Positions 9,136 to 18,591 are shown, numbered from the stretch's first letter. The stretch is DNA of 64,000 nt from Myxococcota bacterium (GCA_024278455.1 JAJRTE010000101.1:1-64000), one strand, 5' to 3'. Program-made: numbers and translations. The notes: a model not told the origin generated them from the sequence alone.

Positions 9136-10059
9136 CTACAAAGGCCACCCGGCCTGGTCGGCCCACGACATTTCTCTCGCTCCCGGCACCAAGTCCTGAA
9201 TGAACTTCCCGGCGGAGGAAACAACCTGTGTCGCACCGGTGTACGCGCTGTCGTCAACGGGCTCGAATCCGCTGATGTGAGCCAAGTGGTTCAGTATCCG
9301 TCTGCCTTCGGGCGTCGTGGCCATGAGCTGGATCGCGTCCAGGATCTTGGCCTCGATCTCCGGCTCGAGGCCGGGGGTGACGAACACCGGCTCATTGGGG
9401 ATCTTCTCGGTGGTGCCAAGGACCTCGAGCGCAGGGTCGTTCCGGGCGACTCCCGCGTAGGTGGCGGCGGCATCGGCCCGCCCACTCCGCAGCAGCTCCA
9501 GCGCCGCGTCGTGCGATCCGGCGAAGGTCTTTCTGACCTTCACGCCGTGCCTGGCCAGCAGGGCGAGGGGAAGTATGTATCCGCTGACCGAGTAGGGGTC
9601 CACGAAGGCGACCTCCCGGCCCTCGAGCTGTTCGACACGGGTCAGGCCACTCTCGTGACGGACCAGGATGTCGCCGGCGTAGACCCGGGGGTCCACGTTC
9701 ACCGCCCTGATGATCCGGAGCCGCGCATGCGCACCGTACTCCCTGTGGGCCAGAAGGTATTCGAACAAGGGCAGAATCCCAAAGTGGACGTCACGCCGCC
9801 CGATCGCGGCGAGCGCTTCGGCCCCGGTCGCCGCAGACCGTACCTCGATGTCCAGCCCGGACGCCTCCTCGAGCATGCGCTCCATGGACGTGAGGTCCAC
9901 CGGCGTCGCTCCGGCAGTATGGGCATGAGACAGCAGGCACACCACGGGATTGTCAAGACTCCCCAGGTCCCCCCGTTGACTCCTGGCGCAACCGCCCACG
10001 ATGCCCGCACTCAGGACGCACAAGACGACGAGCCCTCGCATGATCGCTTTCCAAGCCAT
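9136..10059 (-). CDS. PhnD-like phosphate/phosphonate-type substrate-binding lipoprotein
   Basis: A 307-residue exported lipoprotein. The signal peptide runs to a lipobox LSAGIVGGCA near residue 25. The mature part matches the PhnD/PstS-like type II periplasmic binding fold: residues with TSMERMLEEASGLDIEVR, IGRRDVHFGILPLFEY, then the GREVAFVDPYSVSGYILP hinge segment and RSGRADAAATYAG. The family feeds ABC importers for phosphonates or related anions, or acts as a sensor domain. No permease or ATPase gene is adjacent, so this is an orphan binding protein. The start at 10059 follows GGGGAG with 8-base spacing. It converges on the SelD fusion gene 80 bases away. Confidence 0.8.
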   Translation of the reverse strand: MAWKAIMRGLVVLCVLSAGIVGGCARSQRGDLGSLDNPVVCLLSHAHTAGATPVDLTSMERMLEEASGLDIEVRSAATGAEALAAIGRRDVHFGILPLFEYLLAHREYGAHARLRIIRAVNVDPRVYAGDILVRHESGLTRVEQLEGREVAFVDPYSVSGYILPLALLARHGVKVRKTFAGSHDAALELLRSGRADAAATYAGVARNDPALEVLGTTEKIPNEPVFVTPGLEPEIEAKILDAIQLMATTPEGRRILNHLAHISGFEPVDDSAYTGATQVVSSAGKFIQDLVPGAREMSWADQAGWPL

Positions 10060-10414
10060 CTCCAGTACTCCCCTTGGCGTTCCGGATCGGTACCAAAAGC
10101 CGCGTTTCCAGACCGCGAGACCGCCACGCGGCCTCAGCCCGGCTGCCACATCAACCGTAGCACGGGGCTGGCATTTGTTCAAGCAGGGTGATTGCTAACC
10201 GCCCCTACCTCGTTGGCACGGTGGCGGTGCCGTCCGAGCGAGGCCTTCGTATCCCGGTTTGAAACAGGTCCAGGCGAAACAGGCTGGACAGCCACCGGGC
10301 AAGACCGATAGACTGGCTTCACCCCCGTGGCCGGGACCGACGCGCTCCCGCACGGGGCGCCCAGACGTGAAGCGTTGCGAACTCGAGCGGACAGTCCAAG
10401 GAGAGGAGCACCAC
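10060..10414. other. Intergenic region between divergent lipoprotein and SAVED-KAP genes
   Basis: About 355 bases without a convincing gene. The open frame of the downstream KAP protein extends leftwards through much of it from a TTG at 10259, but that stretch is Pro/Arg-rich, unlike a folded domain. The strong ribosome-binding site lies only at 10399-10409. Promoters for both divergent genes should be here; I see no clear -35/-10 pair. Confidence 0.35.
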
Positions 10415-13400
10415 GTGGAACCCCCGGACCAGGCACCCCACGGACAGGACGATGCGACTCGCGACAGGGGCGGAAGCGCGGCCCGTTCGGGCGACAGCAC
10501 GCACCAGGCGCCGGCGCCCGAAGCGGCACAAACAGATGACTTTGCATCACCACCAGATCAGGCTCTCAAGTCAAAACTGCCCTTCGTCGCCCAGGCCGGA
10601 AAAGAGGCCGACGGGGACCCCGTGGAGCAGATCGCCGATTCTGATGCCCAGCAGGCGCAGCGGCCGAGGGTCGCGCCAGCCAAGGATGACTGCGCCCTCG
10701 TCGTGGCGTTCGGTGGCCAGATTCCACCCCCGGAGGGCGCAGCGTCCTGGGAGTCCCTTGGGTTCGCACACGTCATCCGTGTTCCCGCCGAGGCGTACAT
10801 CCCCGATGACGACCTGCGTGCCTACACTGACGTGGAACGGTGCCGGCAGGCGTGGGAGGCCGTGGTCACGGCCATCGATGCCGGCGTGGATCGGGCCAGG
10901 TCGGCGTGCCGAGGCGTCTTGCACCTGTTCGCGGCGTGTCCCTACCCCGCCGGTGTCTACCTGGGCCAGCGTCTTCGGAGGACCGCCCGGGACCTCCCGC
11001 TGGTGATCTACCAGCGGACCGTCTCCGCGTCGGCATGGGACCCGTTTCTCTTCTCCGGGGACCTCGAGGCCGGACCACCGCGCGATGCACCTTTCTTCGA
11101 GACCGATACCGCGGGGATTCCGGACGGGGGGCCGGACTACGTTGTTAGTATCGAAGTCGCCCGGTTCGCGCAGAAAGACACCCTGGTTGGGCTTGCCCGG
11201 GATACCGGGGCCGGGTGGATTCATCGTCTCACCCCGGCAACCTGGCGCACCGTTGAGCCCGGCATCGACGCTGCCACGGTCCACCGCGAAATCCTGGCCA
11301 GGCTCGATGAGTATCAGCGGCGGCACCCACAACGCCGCGTCCACCTGGTGATTTCCACCCCGCTCGCCCTGGCCGTCGCCGTCGGCCGGATGTTCAACCG
11401 CAACGTCTACCGTGAGGTCGTCGTCCACGACTTCTCTTCCCGGTCCGATCCTCCCAGGTACTACCCGGTCCTGGAGATTGTCGGGGCTCGAGTCCTCGCC
11501 GGAGTCCTGGACGAACGGCCGGAATCCGGCGTTCCGGGTTCGGCGGACCTCACGCCGGCGCCCCCTGACCGGCCGCTCTATTCCAACGACGGCATGCCCG
11601 CCGACGACAGTCTCGGGATGCAGACGCAGGCCGAGGACTTCGCCAGGCTGATCGCGGCCAGGGACGTCGAACCCCCCCTGGCCATCGGCCTGTTCGGCGA
11701 GTGGGGTGTCGGGAAGAGCTACTTCATGCGGTGCATGAGGGACGCCGTCGACAAGCTGGTGAAGATGAGAAAAGCCGACGATTCAGCGCCCTACGTCAAA
11801 CGGGTCGTGCCCATCGAGTTCAACGCATGGCACTACTCGGACACCAATCTGTGGGCCGTGCTGGCGGTGCACATTTTCGAGAAACTGGCCGCGGCCGTTC
11901 GACCCGGCGGCAAGCCGGGCATGGAAGAGAGAGACGATATCGAGGCCCACACCACCCGGCTCCGCTCGAGCGAGACGGCCCTGGAAGAAGCCGAGAGACG
12001 CATCGAGATCGCGACCCGGGAGCGAGAGAATGCGGCGAAAAAGTTGGGGGCCCTCGAGTCCGAACGCAAGGCCAGTGCCAGGGCGTATGGCGAGGCCGTG
12101 CTGGAACTGTGGAGAAGCAACAAGCAGAAGCCCGCGGCCACGGGTGGAGCGGGCGCCAGGGAGGAAGATCCGCTCGATACCTTGAAAAAGCTCGCCGGTG
12201 ACTTGGGACTGGCCCCGGTCCTCGATACCGCGGACGACGTGCTCGCGCTCGCCGATCGTATCGACCGCGTGGGGACCCGCGCGGTGGGGTCGTGGGGGGC
12301 ACTGTTCAAGACACGCGCCTTGTTGGGCTTCACACTGGTCTTGCTCGCCACGGTCGTGCTCGTCGAAAGTGGGTTGCTGTTCCTGGATGCCGGCCGATGG
12401 GCGTCTCTGGCGCGTCTTGTAGAGTTCCTCGGTGTGGTCGCAGCGGCTGCGGCCTGGATGACCTCTCGAGTCAAGCGCTTCAGCGAGTTGCTGGACCGGA
12501 CCACCCAAGCCAGGTCAGCCATTCTCAAGCTCCGGGACGATATCCAGCGCCGTGCCAAGGACATCTCCAAGGAGGAGGCGGAATCCAGTAGCGAGAAGGA
12601 GGCGGAGCGCCGCCTGCTCGAGCTGGCGAGATGGGATGCGGAACTGGAACGGGAGACCCAGCGCGTCGCGGAGTGCGGCAGGGCCATCGAGGAAGCGCAG
12701 CGGCAGATTCTCCACATTCGCAGCGGCGGTGTGGTGTACGACTTCCTCTCCGGACGGATAGCCTCGAGCACCTATCGTAGCCACTTGGGGCTCCTGTCGA
12801 CCATCCGGGAGGACTTCAAGGAGCTGCAGAGAACCCTCGAGGCCTGGCGGCGCGCGGCCCCCTCGGAGGTTGATCCGATCGATCGTATCGTGCTCTACGT
12901 CGACGACCTGGACCGCTGCCAACCGGACCAGGTCGTGCGGGTCCTCCAGGCCGTCCATCTGCTCCTGGCCTTCAAGCTGTTCGTGGTCGTGGTGGCCGTG
13001 GACGCCCGGTGGCTGCAGCATTCGCTCAGGCAGACCTTCGTCAACGGGGTGCCCCGGTCCGGCGCCGGGGAGCGCGCCATCCACCACGAACTGGCGTTCA
13101 GCCCCCAGAACTACCTAGAGAAGATCTTCCAGGTTCCCTTCGCCCTCGAGGACATGTCGGAAGCGGGATACAGAACCCTGATCGAAGACCTCAACAAGAG
13201 GGAAGGAGAGAAGGGTCCGCCGGAGGGCGTGGAGGCTTCGACCGGAACCGGGGAGAATGGAATGGTCGAGGCCGAGGAGTCGATACCGGGCGATGAGGAC
13301 CCGGGTGCCAGCCTCGAAGCGGAGACGAAGACGGCCGCATCGCCGGACCAGGGGGAGTCGGACGCCCCGGAGGAGGCACCGCCGGCCGAGCAGACCCTGC

Positions 13401-14011
13401 TCGCCCTCGAGCCCCATGAAGTCGCCTTCCTCCAGGAACTGCACCCGTTCATACGGACGCCTCGGACCGCCAAGCGCATGTTGAACATCTACCGTATCAT
13501 CCGCGTGAGTGCCGGCCGCGATCCGGACGTGTTCGCTCGCTTCATCGACAAGGAACAGGGGGCCTACCGTGCCGTGCTCACGCTGCTGGGGATCATCGCC
13601 CGGTTTCCCGAGACCGGTTGCGCGCTGCTTCGTCGTATCCACGGGTCAACCGGTGGAGTCGTGAAGCGCGACGGCGAGGAGACCGCGGATGGGTCTCACC
13701 AAGGTGTGGAACGCACCGCGGACGACCTCGAGACATACGTAAAGGCGTACCTCGAAGCTTGCCTGCAAGGCACGGCGGACGGTGGCGGATTCGGGAGACC
13801 CGGAGATCTCGATTCGGCCGGCGGGGGAGACGAACGCGAGCGCATCCTGGACCTGACCCGGCTCGAGGAGATCCTCGAGCATCTCCGGGGTGTCATACCT
13901 GTGGGGCTCGAGGCCTACCGGCCGTGGGCTCGAGTCGTGGGCCGCCACTCCTTCAACTGGAACATTCTTCATGCCGGCCCCGGTGGCTACCGCGGGCGAG
14001 AGCAGGGCTGA
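10415..14011 (+). CDS. SAVED domain-KAP P-loop NTPase fusion, membrane-anchored
   Basis: A 1198-residue protein starting at GTG 10415 behind AAGGAGAGGAG. Residues about 85-365 contain two similar halves typical of a SAVED sensor: HLFAACPYPAGVYLG (from residue 170) with LVIYQR, then HLVISTPLALAVAVGR (from residue 310) with VVVHDF and YYPVLEI. SAVED domains bind cyclic oligonucleotides in CBASS and some type III CRISPR effectors. A KAP NTPase follows: Walker A GEWGVGKS (428-435), FNAWHYSD, long coiled coils, two transmembrane helices (about 637-690) inserted before Walker B LYVDDLDRC (D830/D831), and the family C-terminal RTAKRMLNIYRI. KAP NTPases sit on the inner face of the membrane. No CD-NTase or Cas10 is adjacent, so the ligand source is unknown. 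The KAP part is certain; the SAVED call is by motif. CTCGAG occurs 15 times, so it looks long resident. Confidence 0.82.
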   Translation: MEPPDQAPHGQDDATRDRGGSAARSGDSTHQAPAPEAAQTDDFASPPDQALKSKLPFVAQAGKEADGDPVEQIADSDAQQAQRPRVAPAKDDCALVVAFGGQIPPPEGAASWESLGFAHVIRVPAEAYIPDDDLRAYTDVERCRQAWEAVVTAIDAGVDRARSACRGVLHLFAACPYPAGVYLGQRLRRTARDLPLVIYQRTVSASAWDPFLFSGDLEAGPPRDAPFFETDTAGIPDGGPDYVVSIEVARFAQKDTLVGLARDTGAGWIHRLTPATWRTVEPGIDAATVHREILARLDEYQRRHPQRRVHLVISTPLALAVAVGRMFNRNVYREVVVHDFSSRSDPPRYYPVLEIVGARVLAGVLDERPESGVPGSADLTPAPPDRPLYSNDGMPADDSLGMQTQAEDFARLIAARDVEPPLAIGLFGEWGVGKSYFMRCMRDAVDKLVKMRKADDSAPYVKRVVPIEFNAWHYSDTNLWAVLAVHIFEKLAAAVRPGGKPGMEERDDIEAHTTRLRSSETALEEAERRIEIATRERENAAKKLGALESERKASARAYGEAVLELWRSNKQKPAATGGAGAREEDPLDTLKKLAGDLGLAPVLDTADDVLALADRIDRVGTRAVGSWGALFKTRALLGFTLVLLATVVLVESGLLFLDAGRWASLARLVEFLGVVAAAAAWMTSRVKRFSELLDRTTQARSAILKLRDDIQRRAKDISKEEAESSSEKEAERRLLELARWDAELERETQRVAECGRAIEEAQRQILHIRSGGVVYDFLSGRIASSTYRSHLGLLSTIREDFKELQRTLEAWRRAAPSEVDPIDRIVLYVDDLDRCQPDQVVRVLQAVHLLLAFKLFVVVVAVDARWLQHSLRQTFVNGVPRSGAGERAIHHELAFSPQNYLEKIFQVPFALEDMSEAGYRTLIEDLNKREGEKGPPEGVEASTGTGENGMVEAEESIPGDEDPGASLEAETKTAASPDQGESDAPEEAPPAEQTLLALEPHEVAFLQELHPFIRTPRTAKRMLNIYRIIRVSAGRDPDVFARFIDKEQGAYRAVLTLLGIIARFPETGCALLRRIHGSTGGVVKRDGEETADGSHQGVERTADDLETYVKAYLEACLQGTADGGGFGRPGDLDSAGGGDERERILDLTRLEEILEHLRGVIPVGLEAYRPWARVVGRHSFNWNILHAGPGGYRGREQG

Positions 14012-14038
14012 TCCGGGCACGGGGGGGCGGAGGGGAGA

Positions 14039-14926
14039 TCAGTCGCTTCGTGCACGTCGCCGACGCGCCTTCAGGCCGATCAGGCCCAGGGCGAAGCCGT
14101 AGAAAACCCCGGCCGAGAGCAGGCCACGGGACGCCGTCGACTGGTCGCAGTTGGCAGGCTCCTCCTCGAACGGCCACGCCAGTTGCGCCGCGTTGTGGAT
14201 TTCCAGTGGACCTTCCGTGCCCACGTCGCTGACCCAGGCCACGAACTTGGCGGATTCCTTGTAGTTCCAACTGTCCCCGGAGAGCGTGAAGTTCATCGTG
14301 AACGAGTGGGGCGCCCCTGGTTCGAGTGTGAACGGCACGGTGACCTGGTGCTGAATGACCGTGTTCCGGAACCAGTCGTCGCTCTGGGGATAGTAGTCCA
14401 GCACCTGGACCACGTGACCGACCAGTTCGCGCGGTTCCGAGCCTTCGTCGAGACCCACATCGACGGTCACGGCGAAAGTGTCTTCCGTCGTGGCCACCGC
14501 TGTCAGGTCCAGGTATACGTTGGTGGGTACCGCGAGACGGTCATTCAAGATACCGGAATACCAGGCCGTCATGGCGAGTTCGTTGGTGAAGGCGCCTTCC
14601 GCGGCCTCCACGCCGTCGAACCAGCAGGTGGGCGTGCCGAGGACACCGTAGAAGTCGGATCGCTCGACGGTCCACTCCGTGCGGTAGCGATCAGCGATGT
14701 GCAGCTCGATGGCCACGAAGTCGTCCGGGTGCTCGTTCATCAGGTTGTCCAACGCCTGACCGGCGTAAGGGCAATACGGTCACCCATCGTCCACGAAGGC
14801 TTCGGCTATCACCACGCGGTCGGCTGCCATGGCGGATCCGCCGGCCAGGAGGGCGGCGGACAAGGCCAGCAACGTTCTCCACGAAAACGTCGCGGTCGGT
14901 CGGGTGGTGGAACGGAAATGCGGCAT
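14039..14926 (-). CDS. Exported thioredoxin-like selenoprotein with UPYC motif, C-terminal membrane anchor
   Basis: A 295-residue protein if the in-frame TGA at 14780-14782 is read as selenocysteine (Sec49). The start at 14926 has AAGGAG upstream and encodes a signal peptide (LLALSAALLAGGSAMA). The sequence then reads VIAEAFVDDG-U-PYCPYAGQALDNL, placing Sec in the first position of a CxxC redox pair (Sec49/Cys52). A cis-proline loop GVLGTPTCW (Pro99) follows, as in thioredoxin folds. Reading frame is open and conserved-looking on both sides of the TGA, and a hairpin with a GGUC loop lies 18 bases beyond it. The C-terminus has a hydrophobic helix then RRRRARSD, like a MYXO-CTERM or GlyGly-CTERM sorting tail. 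It is likely a periplasmic or cell-surface oxidoreductase. A standard caller would split it into a 47-residue leader and a 237-residue protein. Confidence 0.85.
14752..14782 (-). promoter_or_regulatory. Sec codon and bacterial SECIS-like stem-loop
   Basis: On the minus strand the TGA (14782-14780) is followed by 18 bases and then GGUC in an apical loop. The stem is ACGCC (14766-14762) pairing with GGCGU (14756-14752) around loop GGUCA. The 18-base distance from UGA to GGU and the small GGUC loop are the same as in the E. coli fdhF SECIS bound by SelB. Partial extra pairing (UUG with CAA) can extend the stem below a small internal loop. Confidence 0.75.
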
Positions 14927-15077
14927 GGAACTCTCCTTGGCTGTGCCCGGAGGCCGAGGGCCTGCGGGAGGTTGGACCGAGGACACGCCCCTGCCCAGTG
15001 TCGTGCGGCGTGCCCGCTCATCGAAGTAGACGGGATCGGCATCGCGAAGTCAAGCAGAACCAGTGTGCCGGGAGGGG

Positions 15078-16787
15078 TCAGCGTGCTCCCCCGGGGGCGA
15101 GGGATCTGACGGGGACCCCGCACGCGGCGGACGCCGGTGTCTCCGGAAGGACGATTCGATAGAGTTCTCCCGGTGGACCCGCGAGGGGGCCGCTTGCGAC
15201 GCAACGGCGCAGATCGTAGGCAGCCCCTCGAGCTTCGGTCAGGGAACGGCCTTCGATCCCGGGAAAGGGATCCGGGCCCAGCGAGAGAACGAGGCGGCCG
15301 GTCCCGAGCATGGCCGACAGTCGCTCCGGCGTGAGCCGCTCCAGGAACGGGCCGATGATACCCGACCCGGACGCGGGCACCGCGAGGACCCGGTATCCGG
15401 GCCCATTGTCGCAGCTCGAGCAGGGAAAGCCGAGCGGGTCCCCCTGCGCCACTTCCCTGCCGCTCAGGCACCCGGCGGCCATGGCGGACACCCCACCGGG
15501 TATCCCGGCCAGCAAGGTGTCGGCCGGCGTATGCTGCTCGACCCACTCGAGCAAGGCGTCATGGCGCTCCTCGCGGGGAACCAGCCAGCCGGGAGGGTCG
15601 GCGGTCAGCGCGGGCTCGAGTCCGGGGATCAACAGCGCGGCCAGGACGGCGCCCCCTACAGCACACCTGATGGCCAGCACGTACCTGCGAGAACGTTTCT
15701 TATCCACCTCGAGATGGACGGTCCAACGCCAGGCCCCCTCCACCGCTTCGCCGAGGGCAATTGCCGCGACCGGTACGACGTAGACCAGGTAGGCGCCGGC
15801 ATCAGGACTCCCGGCGACCGCTATTTCATAGAACAGGTAGGGAAGGGCAAAGCAGGCCCAGGCACCCAGACGCCGGCGATCCGTTGTCCACAGCACGGCG
15901 CCAAGCAGCACCACGGCAAGAATGACCGGCGGCCAGCCCAGGGCGAACGCGCTCGAGAGGTGTTCCCCGAGCCGCGCTACCGAGGTGTGCCAGGATGTCC
16001 CGGGACGAACCTGGCCCGGAACGGGCGTGATACCACGCAGTTGCACCAGGGTCATGCGCCACGCGCGACCGCCGAAAAGCGTCCGGTAACGGGCCCAGAG
16101 CGCGGCGGTACCCAGGGCCAGGACGGCTACGACGGGAATCGCCCAGGCCATCCAGCGGCCGAGAAGGCGGTGGTGCCCCGTTTTCGAACCTCTCTTGCCG
16201 GCGTCTCCGGCTGGAGGACCTTCCTCCCTGGCCGATCGATACGCCTGGTACCAGCACATCGCCAGGAATCCGGGCACGAGAAGCAGGCTCCCGTTGTGGA
16301 CCAGGCACGCGAGTCCGAACAGGGCGCCAGAGATCCACGGCGCCTTCCAGCCACGCCCATGGAGTGCCAGCAGGGCCGCCATCGTCCATGCCCCCTGGAA
16401 GGCATAGATCTCCTGAAGGCCGGCCTGGTAGCTCGACACCGGCAGCAACAGGTAAGCGGCCACGGCGACCTGCCGGGCGAGCCGCGAGACCGCCTGCCGG
16501 GCGAGAAGCCGGTGAAACAAGGTGGCAGCGGCAAGGTTGGAAACCAGGGAGAGAAGCGACAGTCCCCACTCGGGATCGACTATCTTCCCGACCGCCCAGC
16601 CCACGACGCCGTAGAACAGGTACGGGCCATGAGGTGCCAGCTCGAGCTTCGAGATCCAGCAGTACTCATTCGGATCCCATCCGATGGCGTGAACCTGGAA
16701 CAGCCACGCGCGCAAAAACAGTGCAAGCAGTATCGCTGCCACGGTGACGGCTGTTCCCGGAGGAAGGGATCGGCTCGAGGTGCGCAT
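15078..16787 (-). CDS. GT-C fold membrane glycosyltransferase (ArnT/PMT-like)
   Basis: A 569-residue polytopic membrane protein with about ten or more hydrophobic helices. The first extracytoplasmic loop carries the acidic pair GWDPNEYCW just after TM1, as in GT-C enzymes that use polyprenyl-phosphate sugars. A soluble C-terminal region of about 120 residues follows the helices. The substrate is unknown; lipid A, glycan or protein glycosylation are possible. The ATG at 16787 was chosen because it opens directly into the first helix; the longer upstream frame is low-complexity. It lies 100 bases after the radical SAM gene on the same strand and probably shares its transcript. Confidence 0.7.
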   Translation of the reverse strand: MRTSSRSLPPGTAVTVAAILLALFLRAWLFQVHAIGWDPNEYCWISKLELAPHGPYLFYGVVGWAVGKIVDPEWGLSLLSLVSNLAAATLFHRLLARQAVSRLARQVAVAAYLLLPVSSYQAGLQEIYAFQGAWTMAALLALHGRGWKAPWISGALFGLACLVHNGSLLLVPGFLAMCWYQAYRSAREEGPPAGDAGKRGSKTGHHRLLGRWMAWAIPVVAVLALGTAALWARYRTLFGGRAWRMTLVQLRGITPVPGQVRPGTSWHTSVARLGEHLSSAFALGWPPVILAVVLLGAVLWTTDRRRLGAWACFALPYLFYEIAVAGSPDAGAYLVYVVPVAAIALGEAVEGAWRWTVHLEVDKKRSRRYVLAIRCAVGGAVLAALLIPGLEPALTADPPGWLVPREERHDALLEWVEQHTPADTLLAGIPGGVSAMAAGCLSGREVAQGDPLGFPCSSCDNGPGYRVLAVPASGSGIIGPFLERLTPERLSAMLGTGRLVLSLGPDPFPGIEGRSLTEARGAAYDLRRCVASGPLAGPPGELYRIVLPETPASAACGVPVRSLAPGGAR

Positions 16788-16887
16788 GGCGGCATTATAG
16801 TGCGTGATCAGGGTGCGCGCCACGCGGACGGCCCATCCAAAGCGCGCAGAGCAGGCAGCTTGCCTGCTTGCCGACAACCCGGAGGGG

Positions 16888-18591
16888 CTAACCGGCCGGG
16901 TCCACCGACACGGCGGCAGCGATGCCCTGGACGCTGCGCCCGGCGGCTCGTGGGGGGAGGCCGGATTCATGCTGGGCCGGCTTCCGTATTCTTGCCGCCC
17001 CTCGAGACCGGAATCGGGTCACGTGGGTCCGGGGTTGCCGGAGCCCGAGTCCTGCCGCTATCCGCGCCGCTTCCACGGCTGCCATCGCCCTTGCCACCAG
17101 GCTGCTCACGCGCTGTGTCCCTGTCATGGGCCCGAACGCTTCCCGGTAGCGCCCGATCAGATCGCGGGCATAGTCGCGCTCGAGGTCGTTGTGGGCGTGC
17201 GCGGCGATGGCGGGCAGCGCGGGGTAGTAGGCCAGGCACGCCTGCTCGAGGTCCGCGTGTCGCGCCTCGATCATGGGGTCCCGGGAGCCCCTCGATGCAT
17301 GATATCCCATGAGCGTGGTTTCGAACACGCGCAGGAGGGAACCCCCGAGACGATCCCAGGCCTGGATGAAGGCATCGCGGAGGTAGCTTTCGGTTTCCTC
17401 GGCAGTGAAGTGGGGATGGTCGAACCAGATGCGGTGCTGGCCGTGCCACTCCTCGTATGGGACATCGTGGCGTATCCTACCCGCCCGTTCGTATGCTTCG
17501 TACAGCGCCGTGCCCGGAAGGGGGCCGAGCTGCATGAACTGTATGAAGTCCGGCCCGGCATCGATGACGAAATCGATGTCGTCCTGGATGTTTTCCGGTG
17601 TGTGGCGCTCGCTGAAAAGGATGATCGAACCCAGAACGACGATGCCGTTCTCCCGGAGTCTCGAGACCAGGGCCGGGAGGTCGATGCCGTCGTTCTTGGC
17701 ATATTCGCTGTTGCGTCCCTCCATGCCCAGCCAGAGGAAACGGATACCCAGGCGAGCCATGAAGTCGACTCCTACCTCGCTCACCGCTTCGGCAGAGCTG
17801 AAGATCGACAGGACGTAGTACTTCCCATTGCGCTCGAGCAGCTCGAGGAACTCCTCGGCCCGCCGGCGGTGCTTGAGGAAGTTCTCGTCCATGATGAAAA
17901 AGCTCTTGTATCCGTGCTCCCTTTCCGCGCGTTCGCAGAAATCGTAGATGTCCCTCCCCGTCTTCAGGAACGGCACATACTCCCGTTTGAAGAAATGGCT
18001 CGTACAGCAAAACCTGCAGGCGTTGGGACATCCTACCCCGGTCATGAGGACCGCATCCTCGGTCCGTCGCGGTATCCCCAGGACATGGTTGTTGAACGAC
18101 GACGGCATGACCGGGTGGGAGATGGGGAGGTTGGGATCGTCCCCGATGAGCGCGCGCATGAACCGGACGCCTTCGCCACGGCACACGTGGTCGCAAGGGA
18201 TCTCGTGCTCGATGCCCGGAATGGCGGTACCGTGCCCGCCCAGCACGATCTGGGAGGACGGCGCATGCTTCCGAACGAGTTCGGCCATGCGTTTGGCCTT
18301 CGAGAAGTTCGGCACGATGAACGCTATCCCAACGAAATCGTAGCCTTTTCGGATCTCCCGGACGAATCGCTTCTCTGACGGAAAGTCCAGCACCGTGGTA
18401 TCGGCCTCGAGGTTTTCCGCGATGAGATACAGCCCGAAGCTCTGGTGGTTGTAGCGCAGCGAGAACACCCCCTGTTCCCTGGTCACCTGGTTGTGGAACA
18501 GCTCCATGATGTTTTCCTTGCGCCCATAGGCGTCGTCGACGCCGAATGGCCCGAATACAGAAGAAAGCAGGATACGAGGCGGTTTGGGCAT
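16888..18591 (-). CDS. B12-binding radical SAM protein
   Basis: A 567-residue radical SAM enzyme. The N-terminal 190 residues resemble a cobalamin-binding domain (LLSSVFGPFGVDDAYG, then DFVGIAFIVPNF and QIVLGGHGTA, GEGVRFMRALIG). The cluster motif CPNACRFC lies near residue 202, followed by FFIMDENFLKHRRRA, LWLGMEGRN and LGPLPGTALYEAYERAG. A C-terminal extension of about 130 residues includes a helical stretch and an Arg/Ala-rich tail that looks unstructured. The substrate is unknown; relatives are common in anaerobes near hopanoid, lipid or natural-product genes. The start at 18591 follows AGGTGAG. It lies directly upstream of the GT-C gene. Confidence 0.8.
   Translation of the reverse strand: MPKPPRILLSSVFGPFGVDDAYGRKENIMELFHNQVTREQGVFSLRYNHQSFGLYLIAENLEADTTVLDFPSEKRFVREIRKGYDFVGIAFIVPNFSKAKRMAELVRKHAPSSQIVLGGHGTAIPGIEHEIPCDHVCRGEGVRFMRALIGDDPNLPISHPVMPSSFNNHVLGIPRRTEDAVLMTGVGCPNACRFCCTSHFFKREYVPFLKTGRDIYDFCERAEREHGYKSFFIMDENFLKHRRRAEEFLELLERNGKYYVLSIFSSAEAVSEVGVDFMARLGIRFLWLGMEGRNSEYAKNDGIDLPALVSRLRENGIVVLGSIILFSERHTPENIQDDIDFVIDAGPDFIQFMQLGPLPGTALYEAYERAGRIRHDVPYEEWHGQHRIWFDHPHFTAEETESYLRDAFIQAWDRLGGSLLRVFETTLMGYHASRGSRDPMIEARHADLEQACLAYYPALPAIAAHAHNDLERDYARDLIGRYREAFGPMTGTQRVSSLVARAMAAVEAARIAAGLGLRQPRTHVTRFRSRGAARIRKPAQHESGLPPRAAGRSVQGIAAAVSVDPAG

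Noticed and set aside
7720-10191. Long plus-strand open frame spanning the SelD part and the lipoprotein gene
   Set aside because: Composition is Arg/Gly-rich with no family motifs, and it overlaps two firmly identified genes.
10259-10414. N-terminal extension of the SAVED-KAP protein from TTG 10259
   Set aside because: The extension is low-complexity and the strong ribosome-binding site is only before GTG 10415.
15063-17312. 749-codon plus-strand open frame over the glycosyltransferase gene
   Set aside because: It is an antisense shadow; the opposite strand gives a clear polytopic membrane protein with GT-C motifs.
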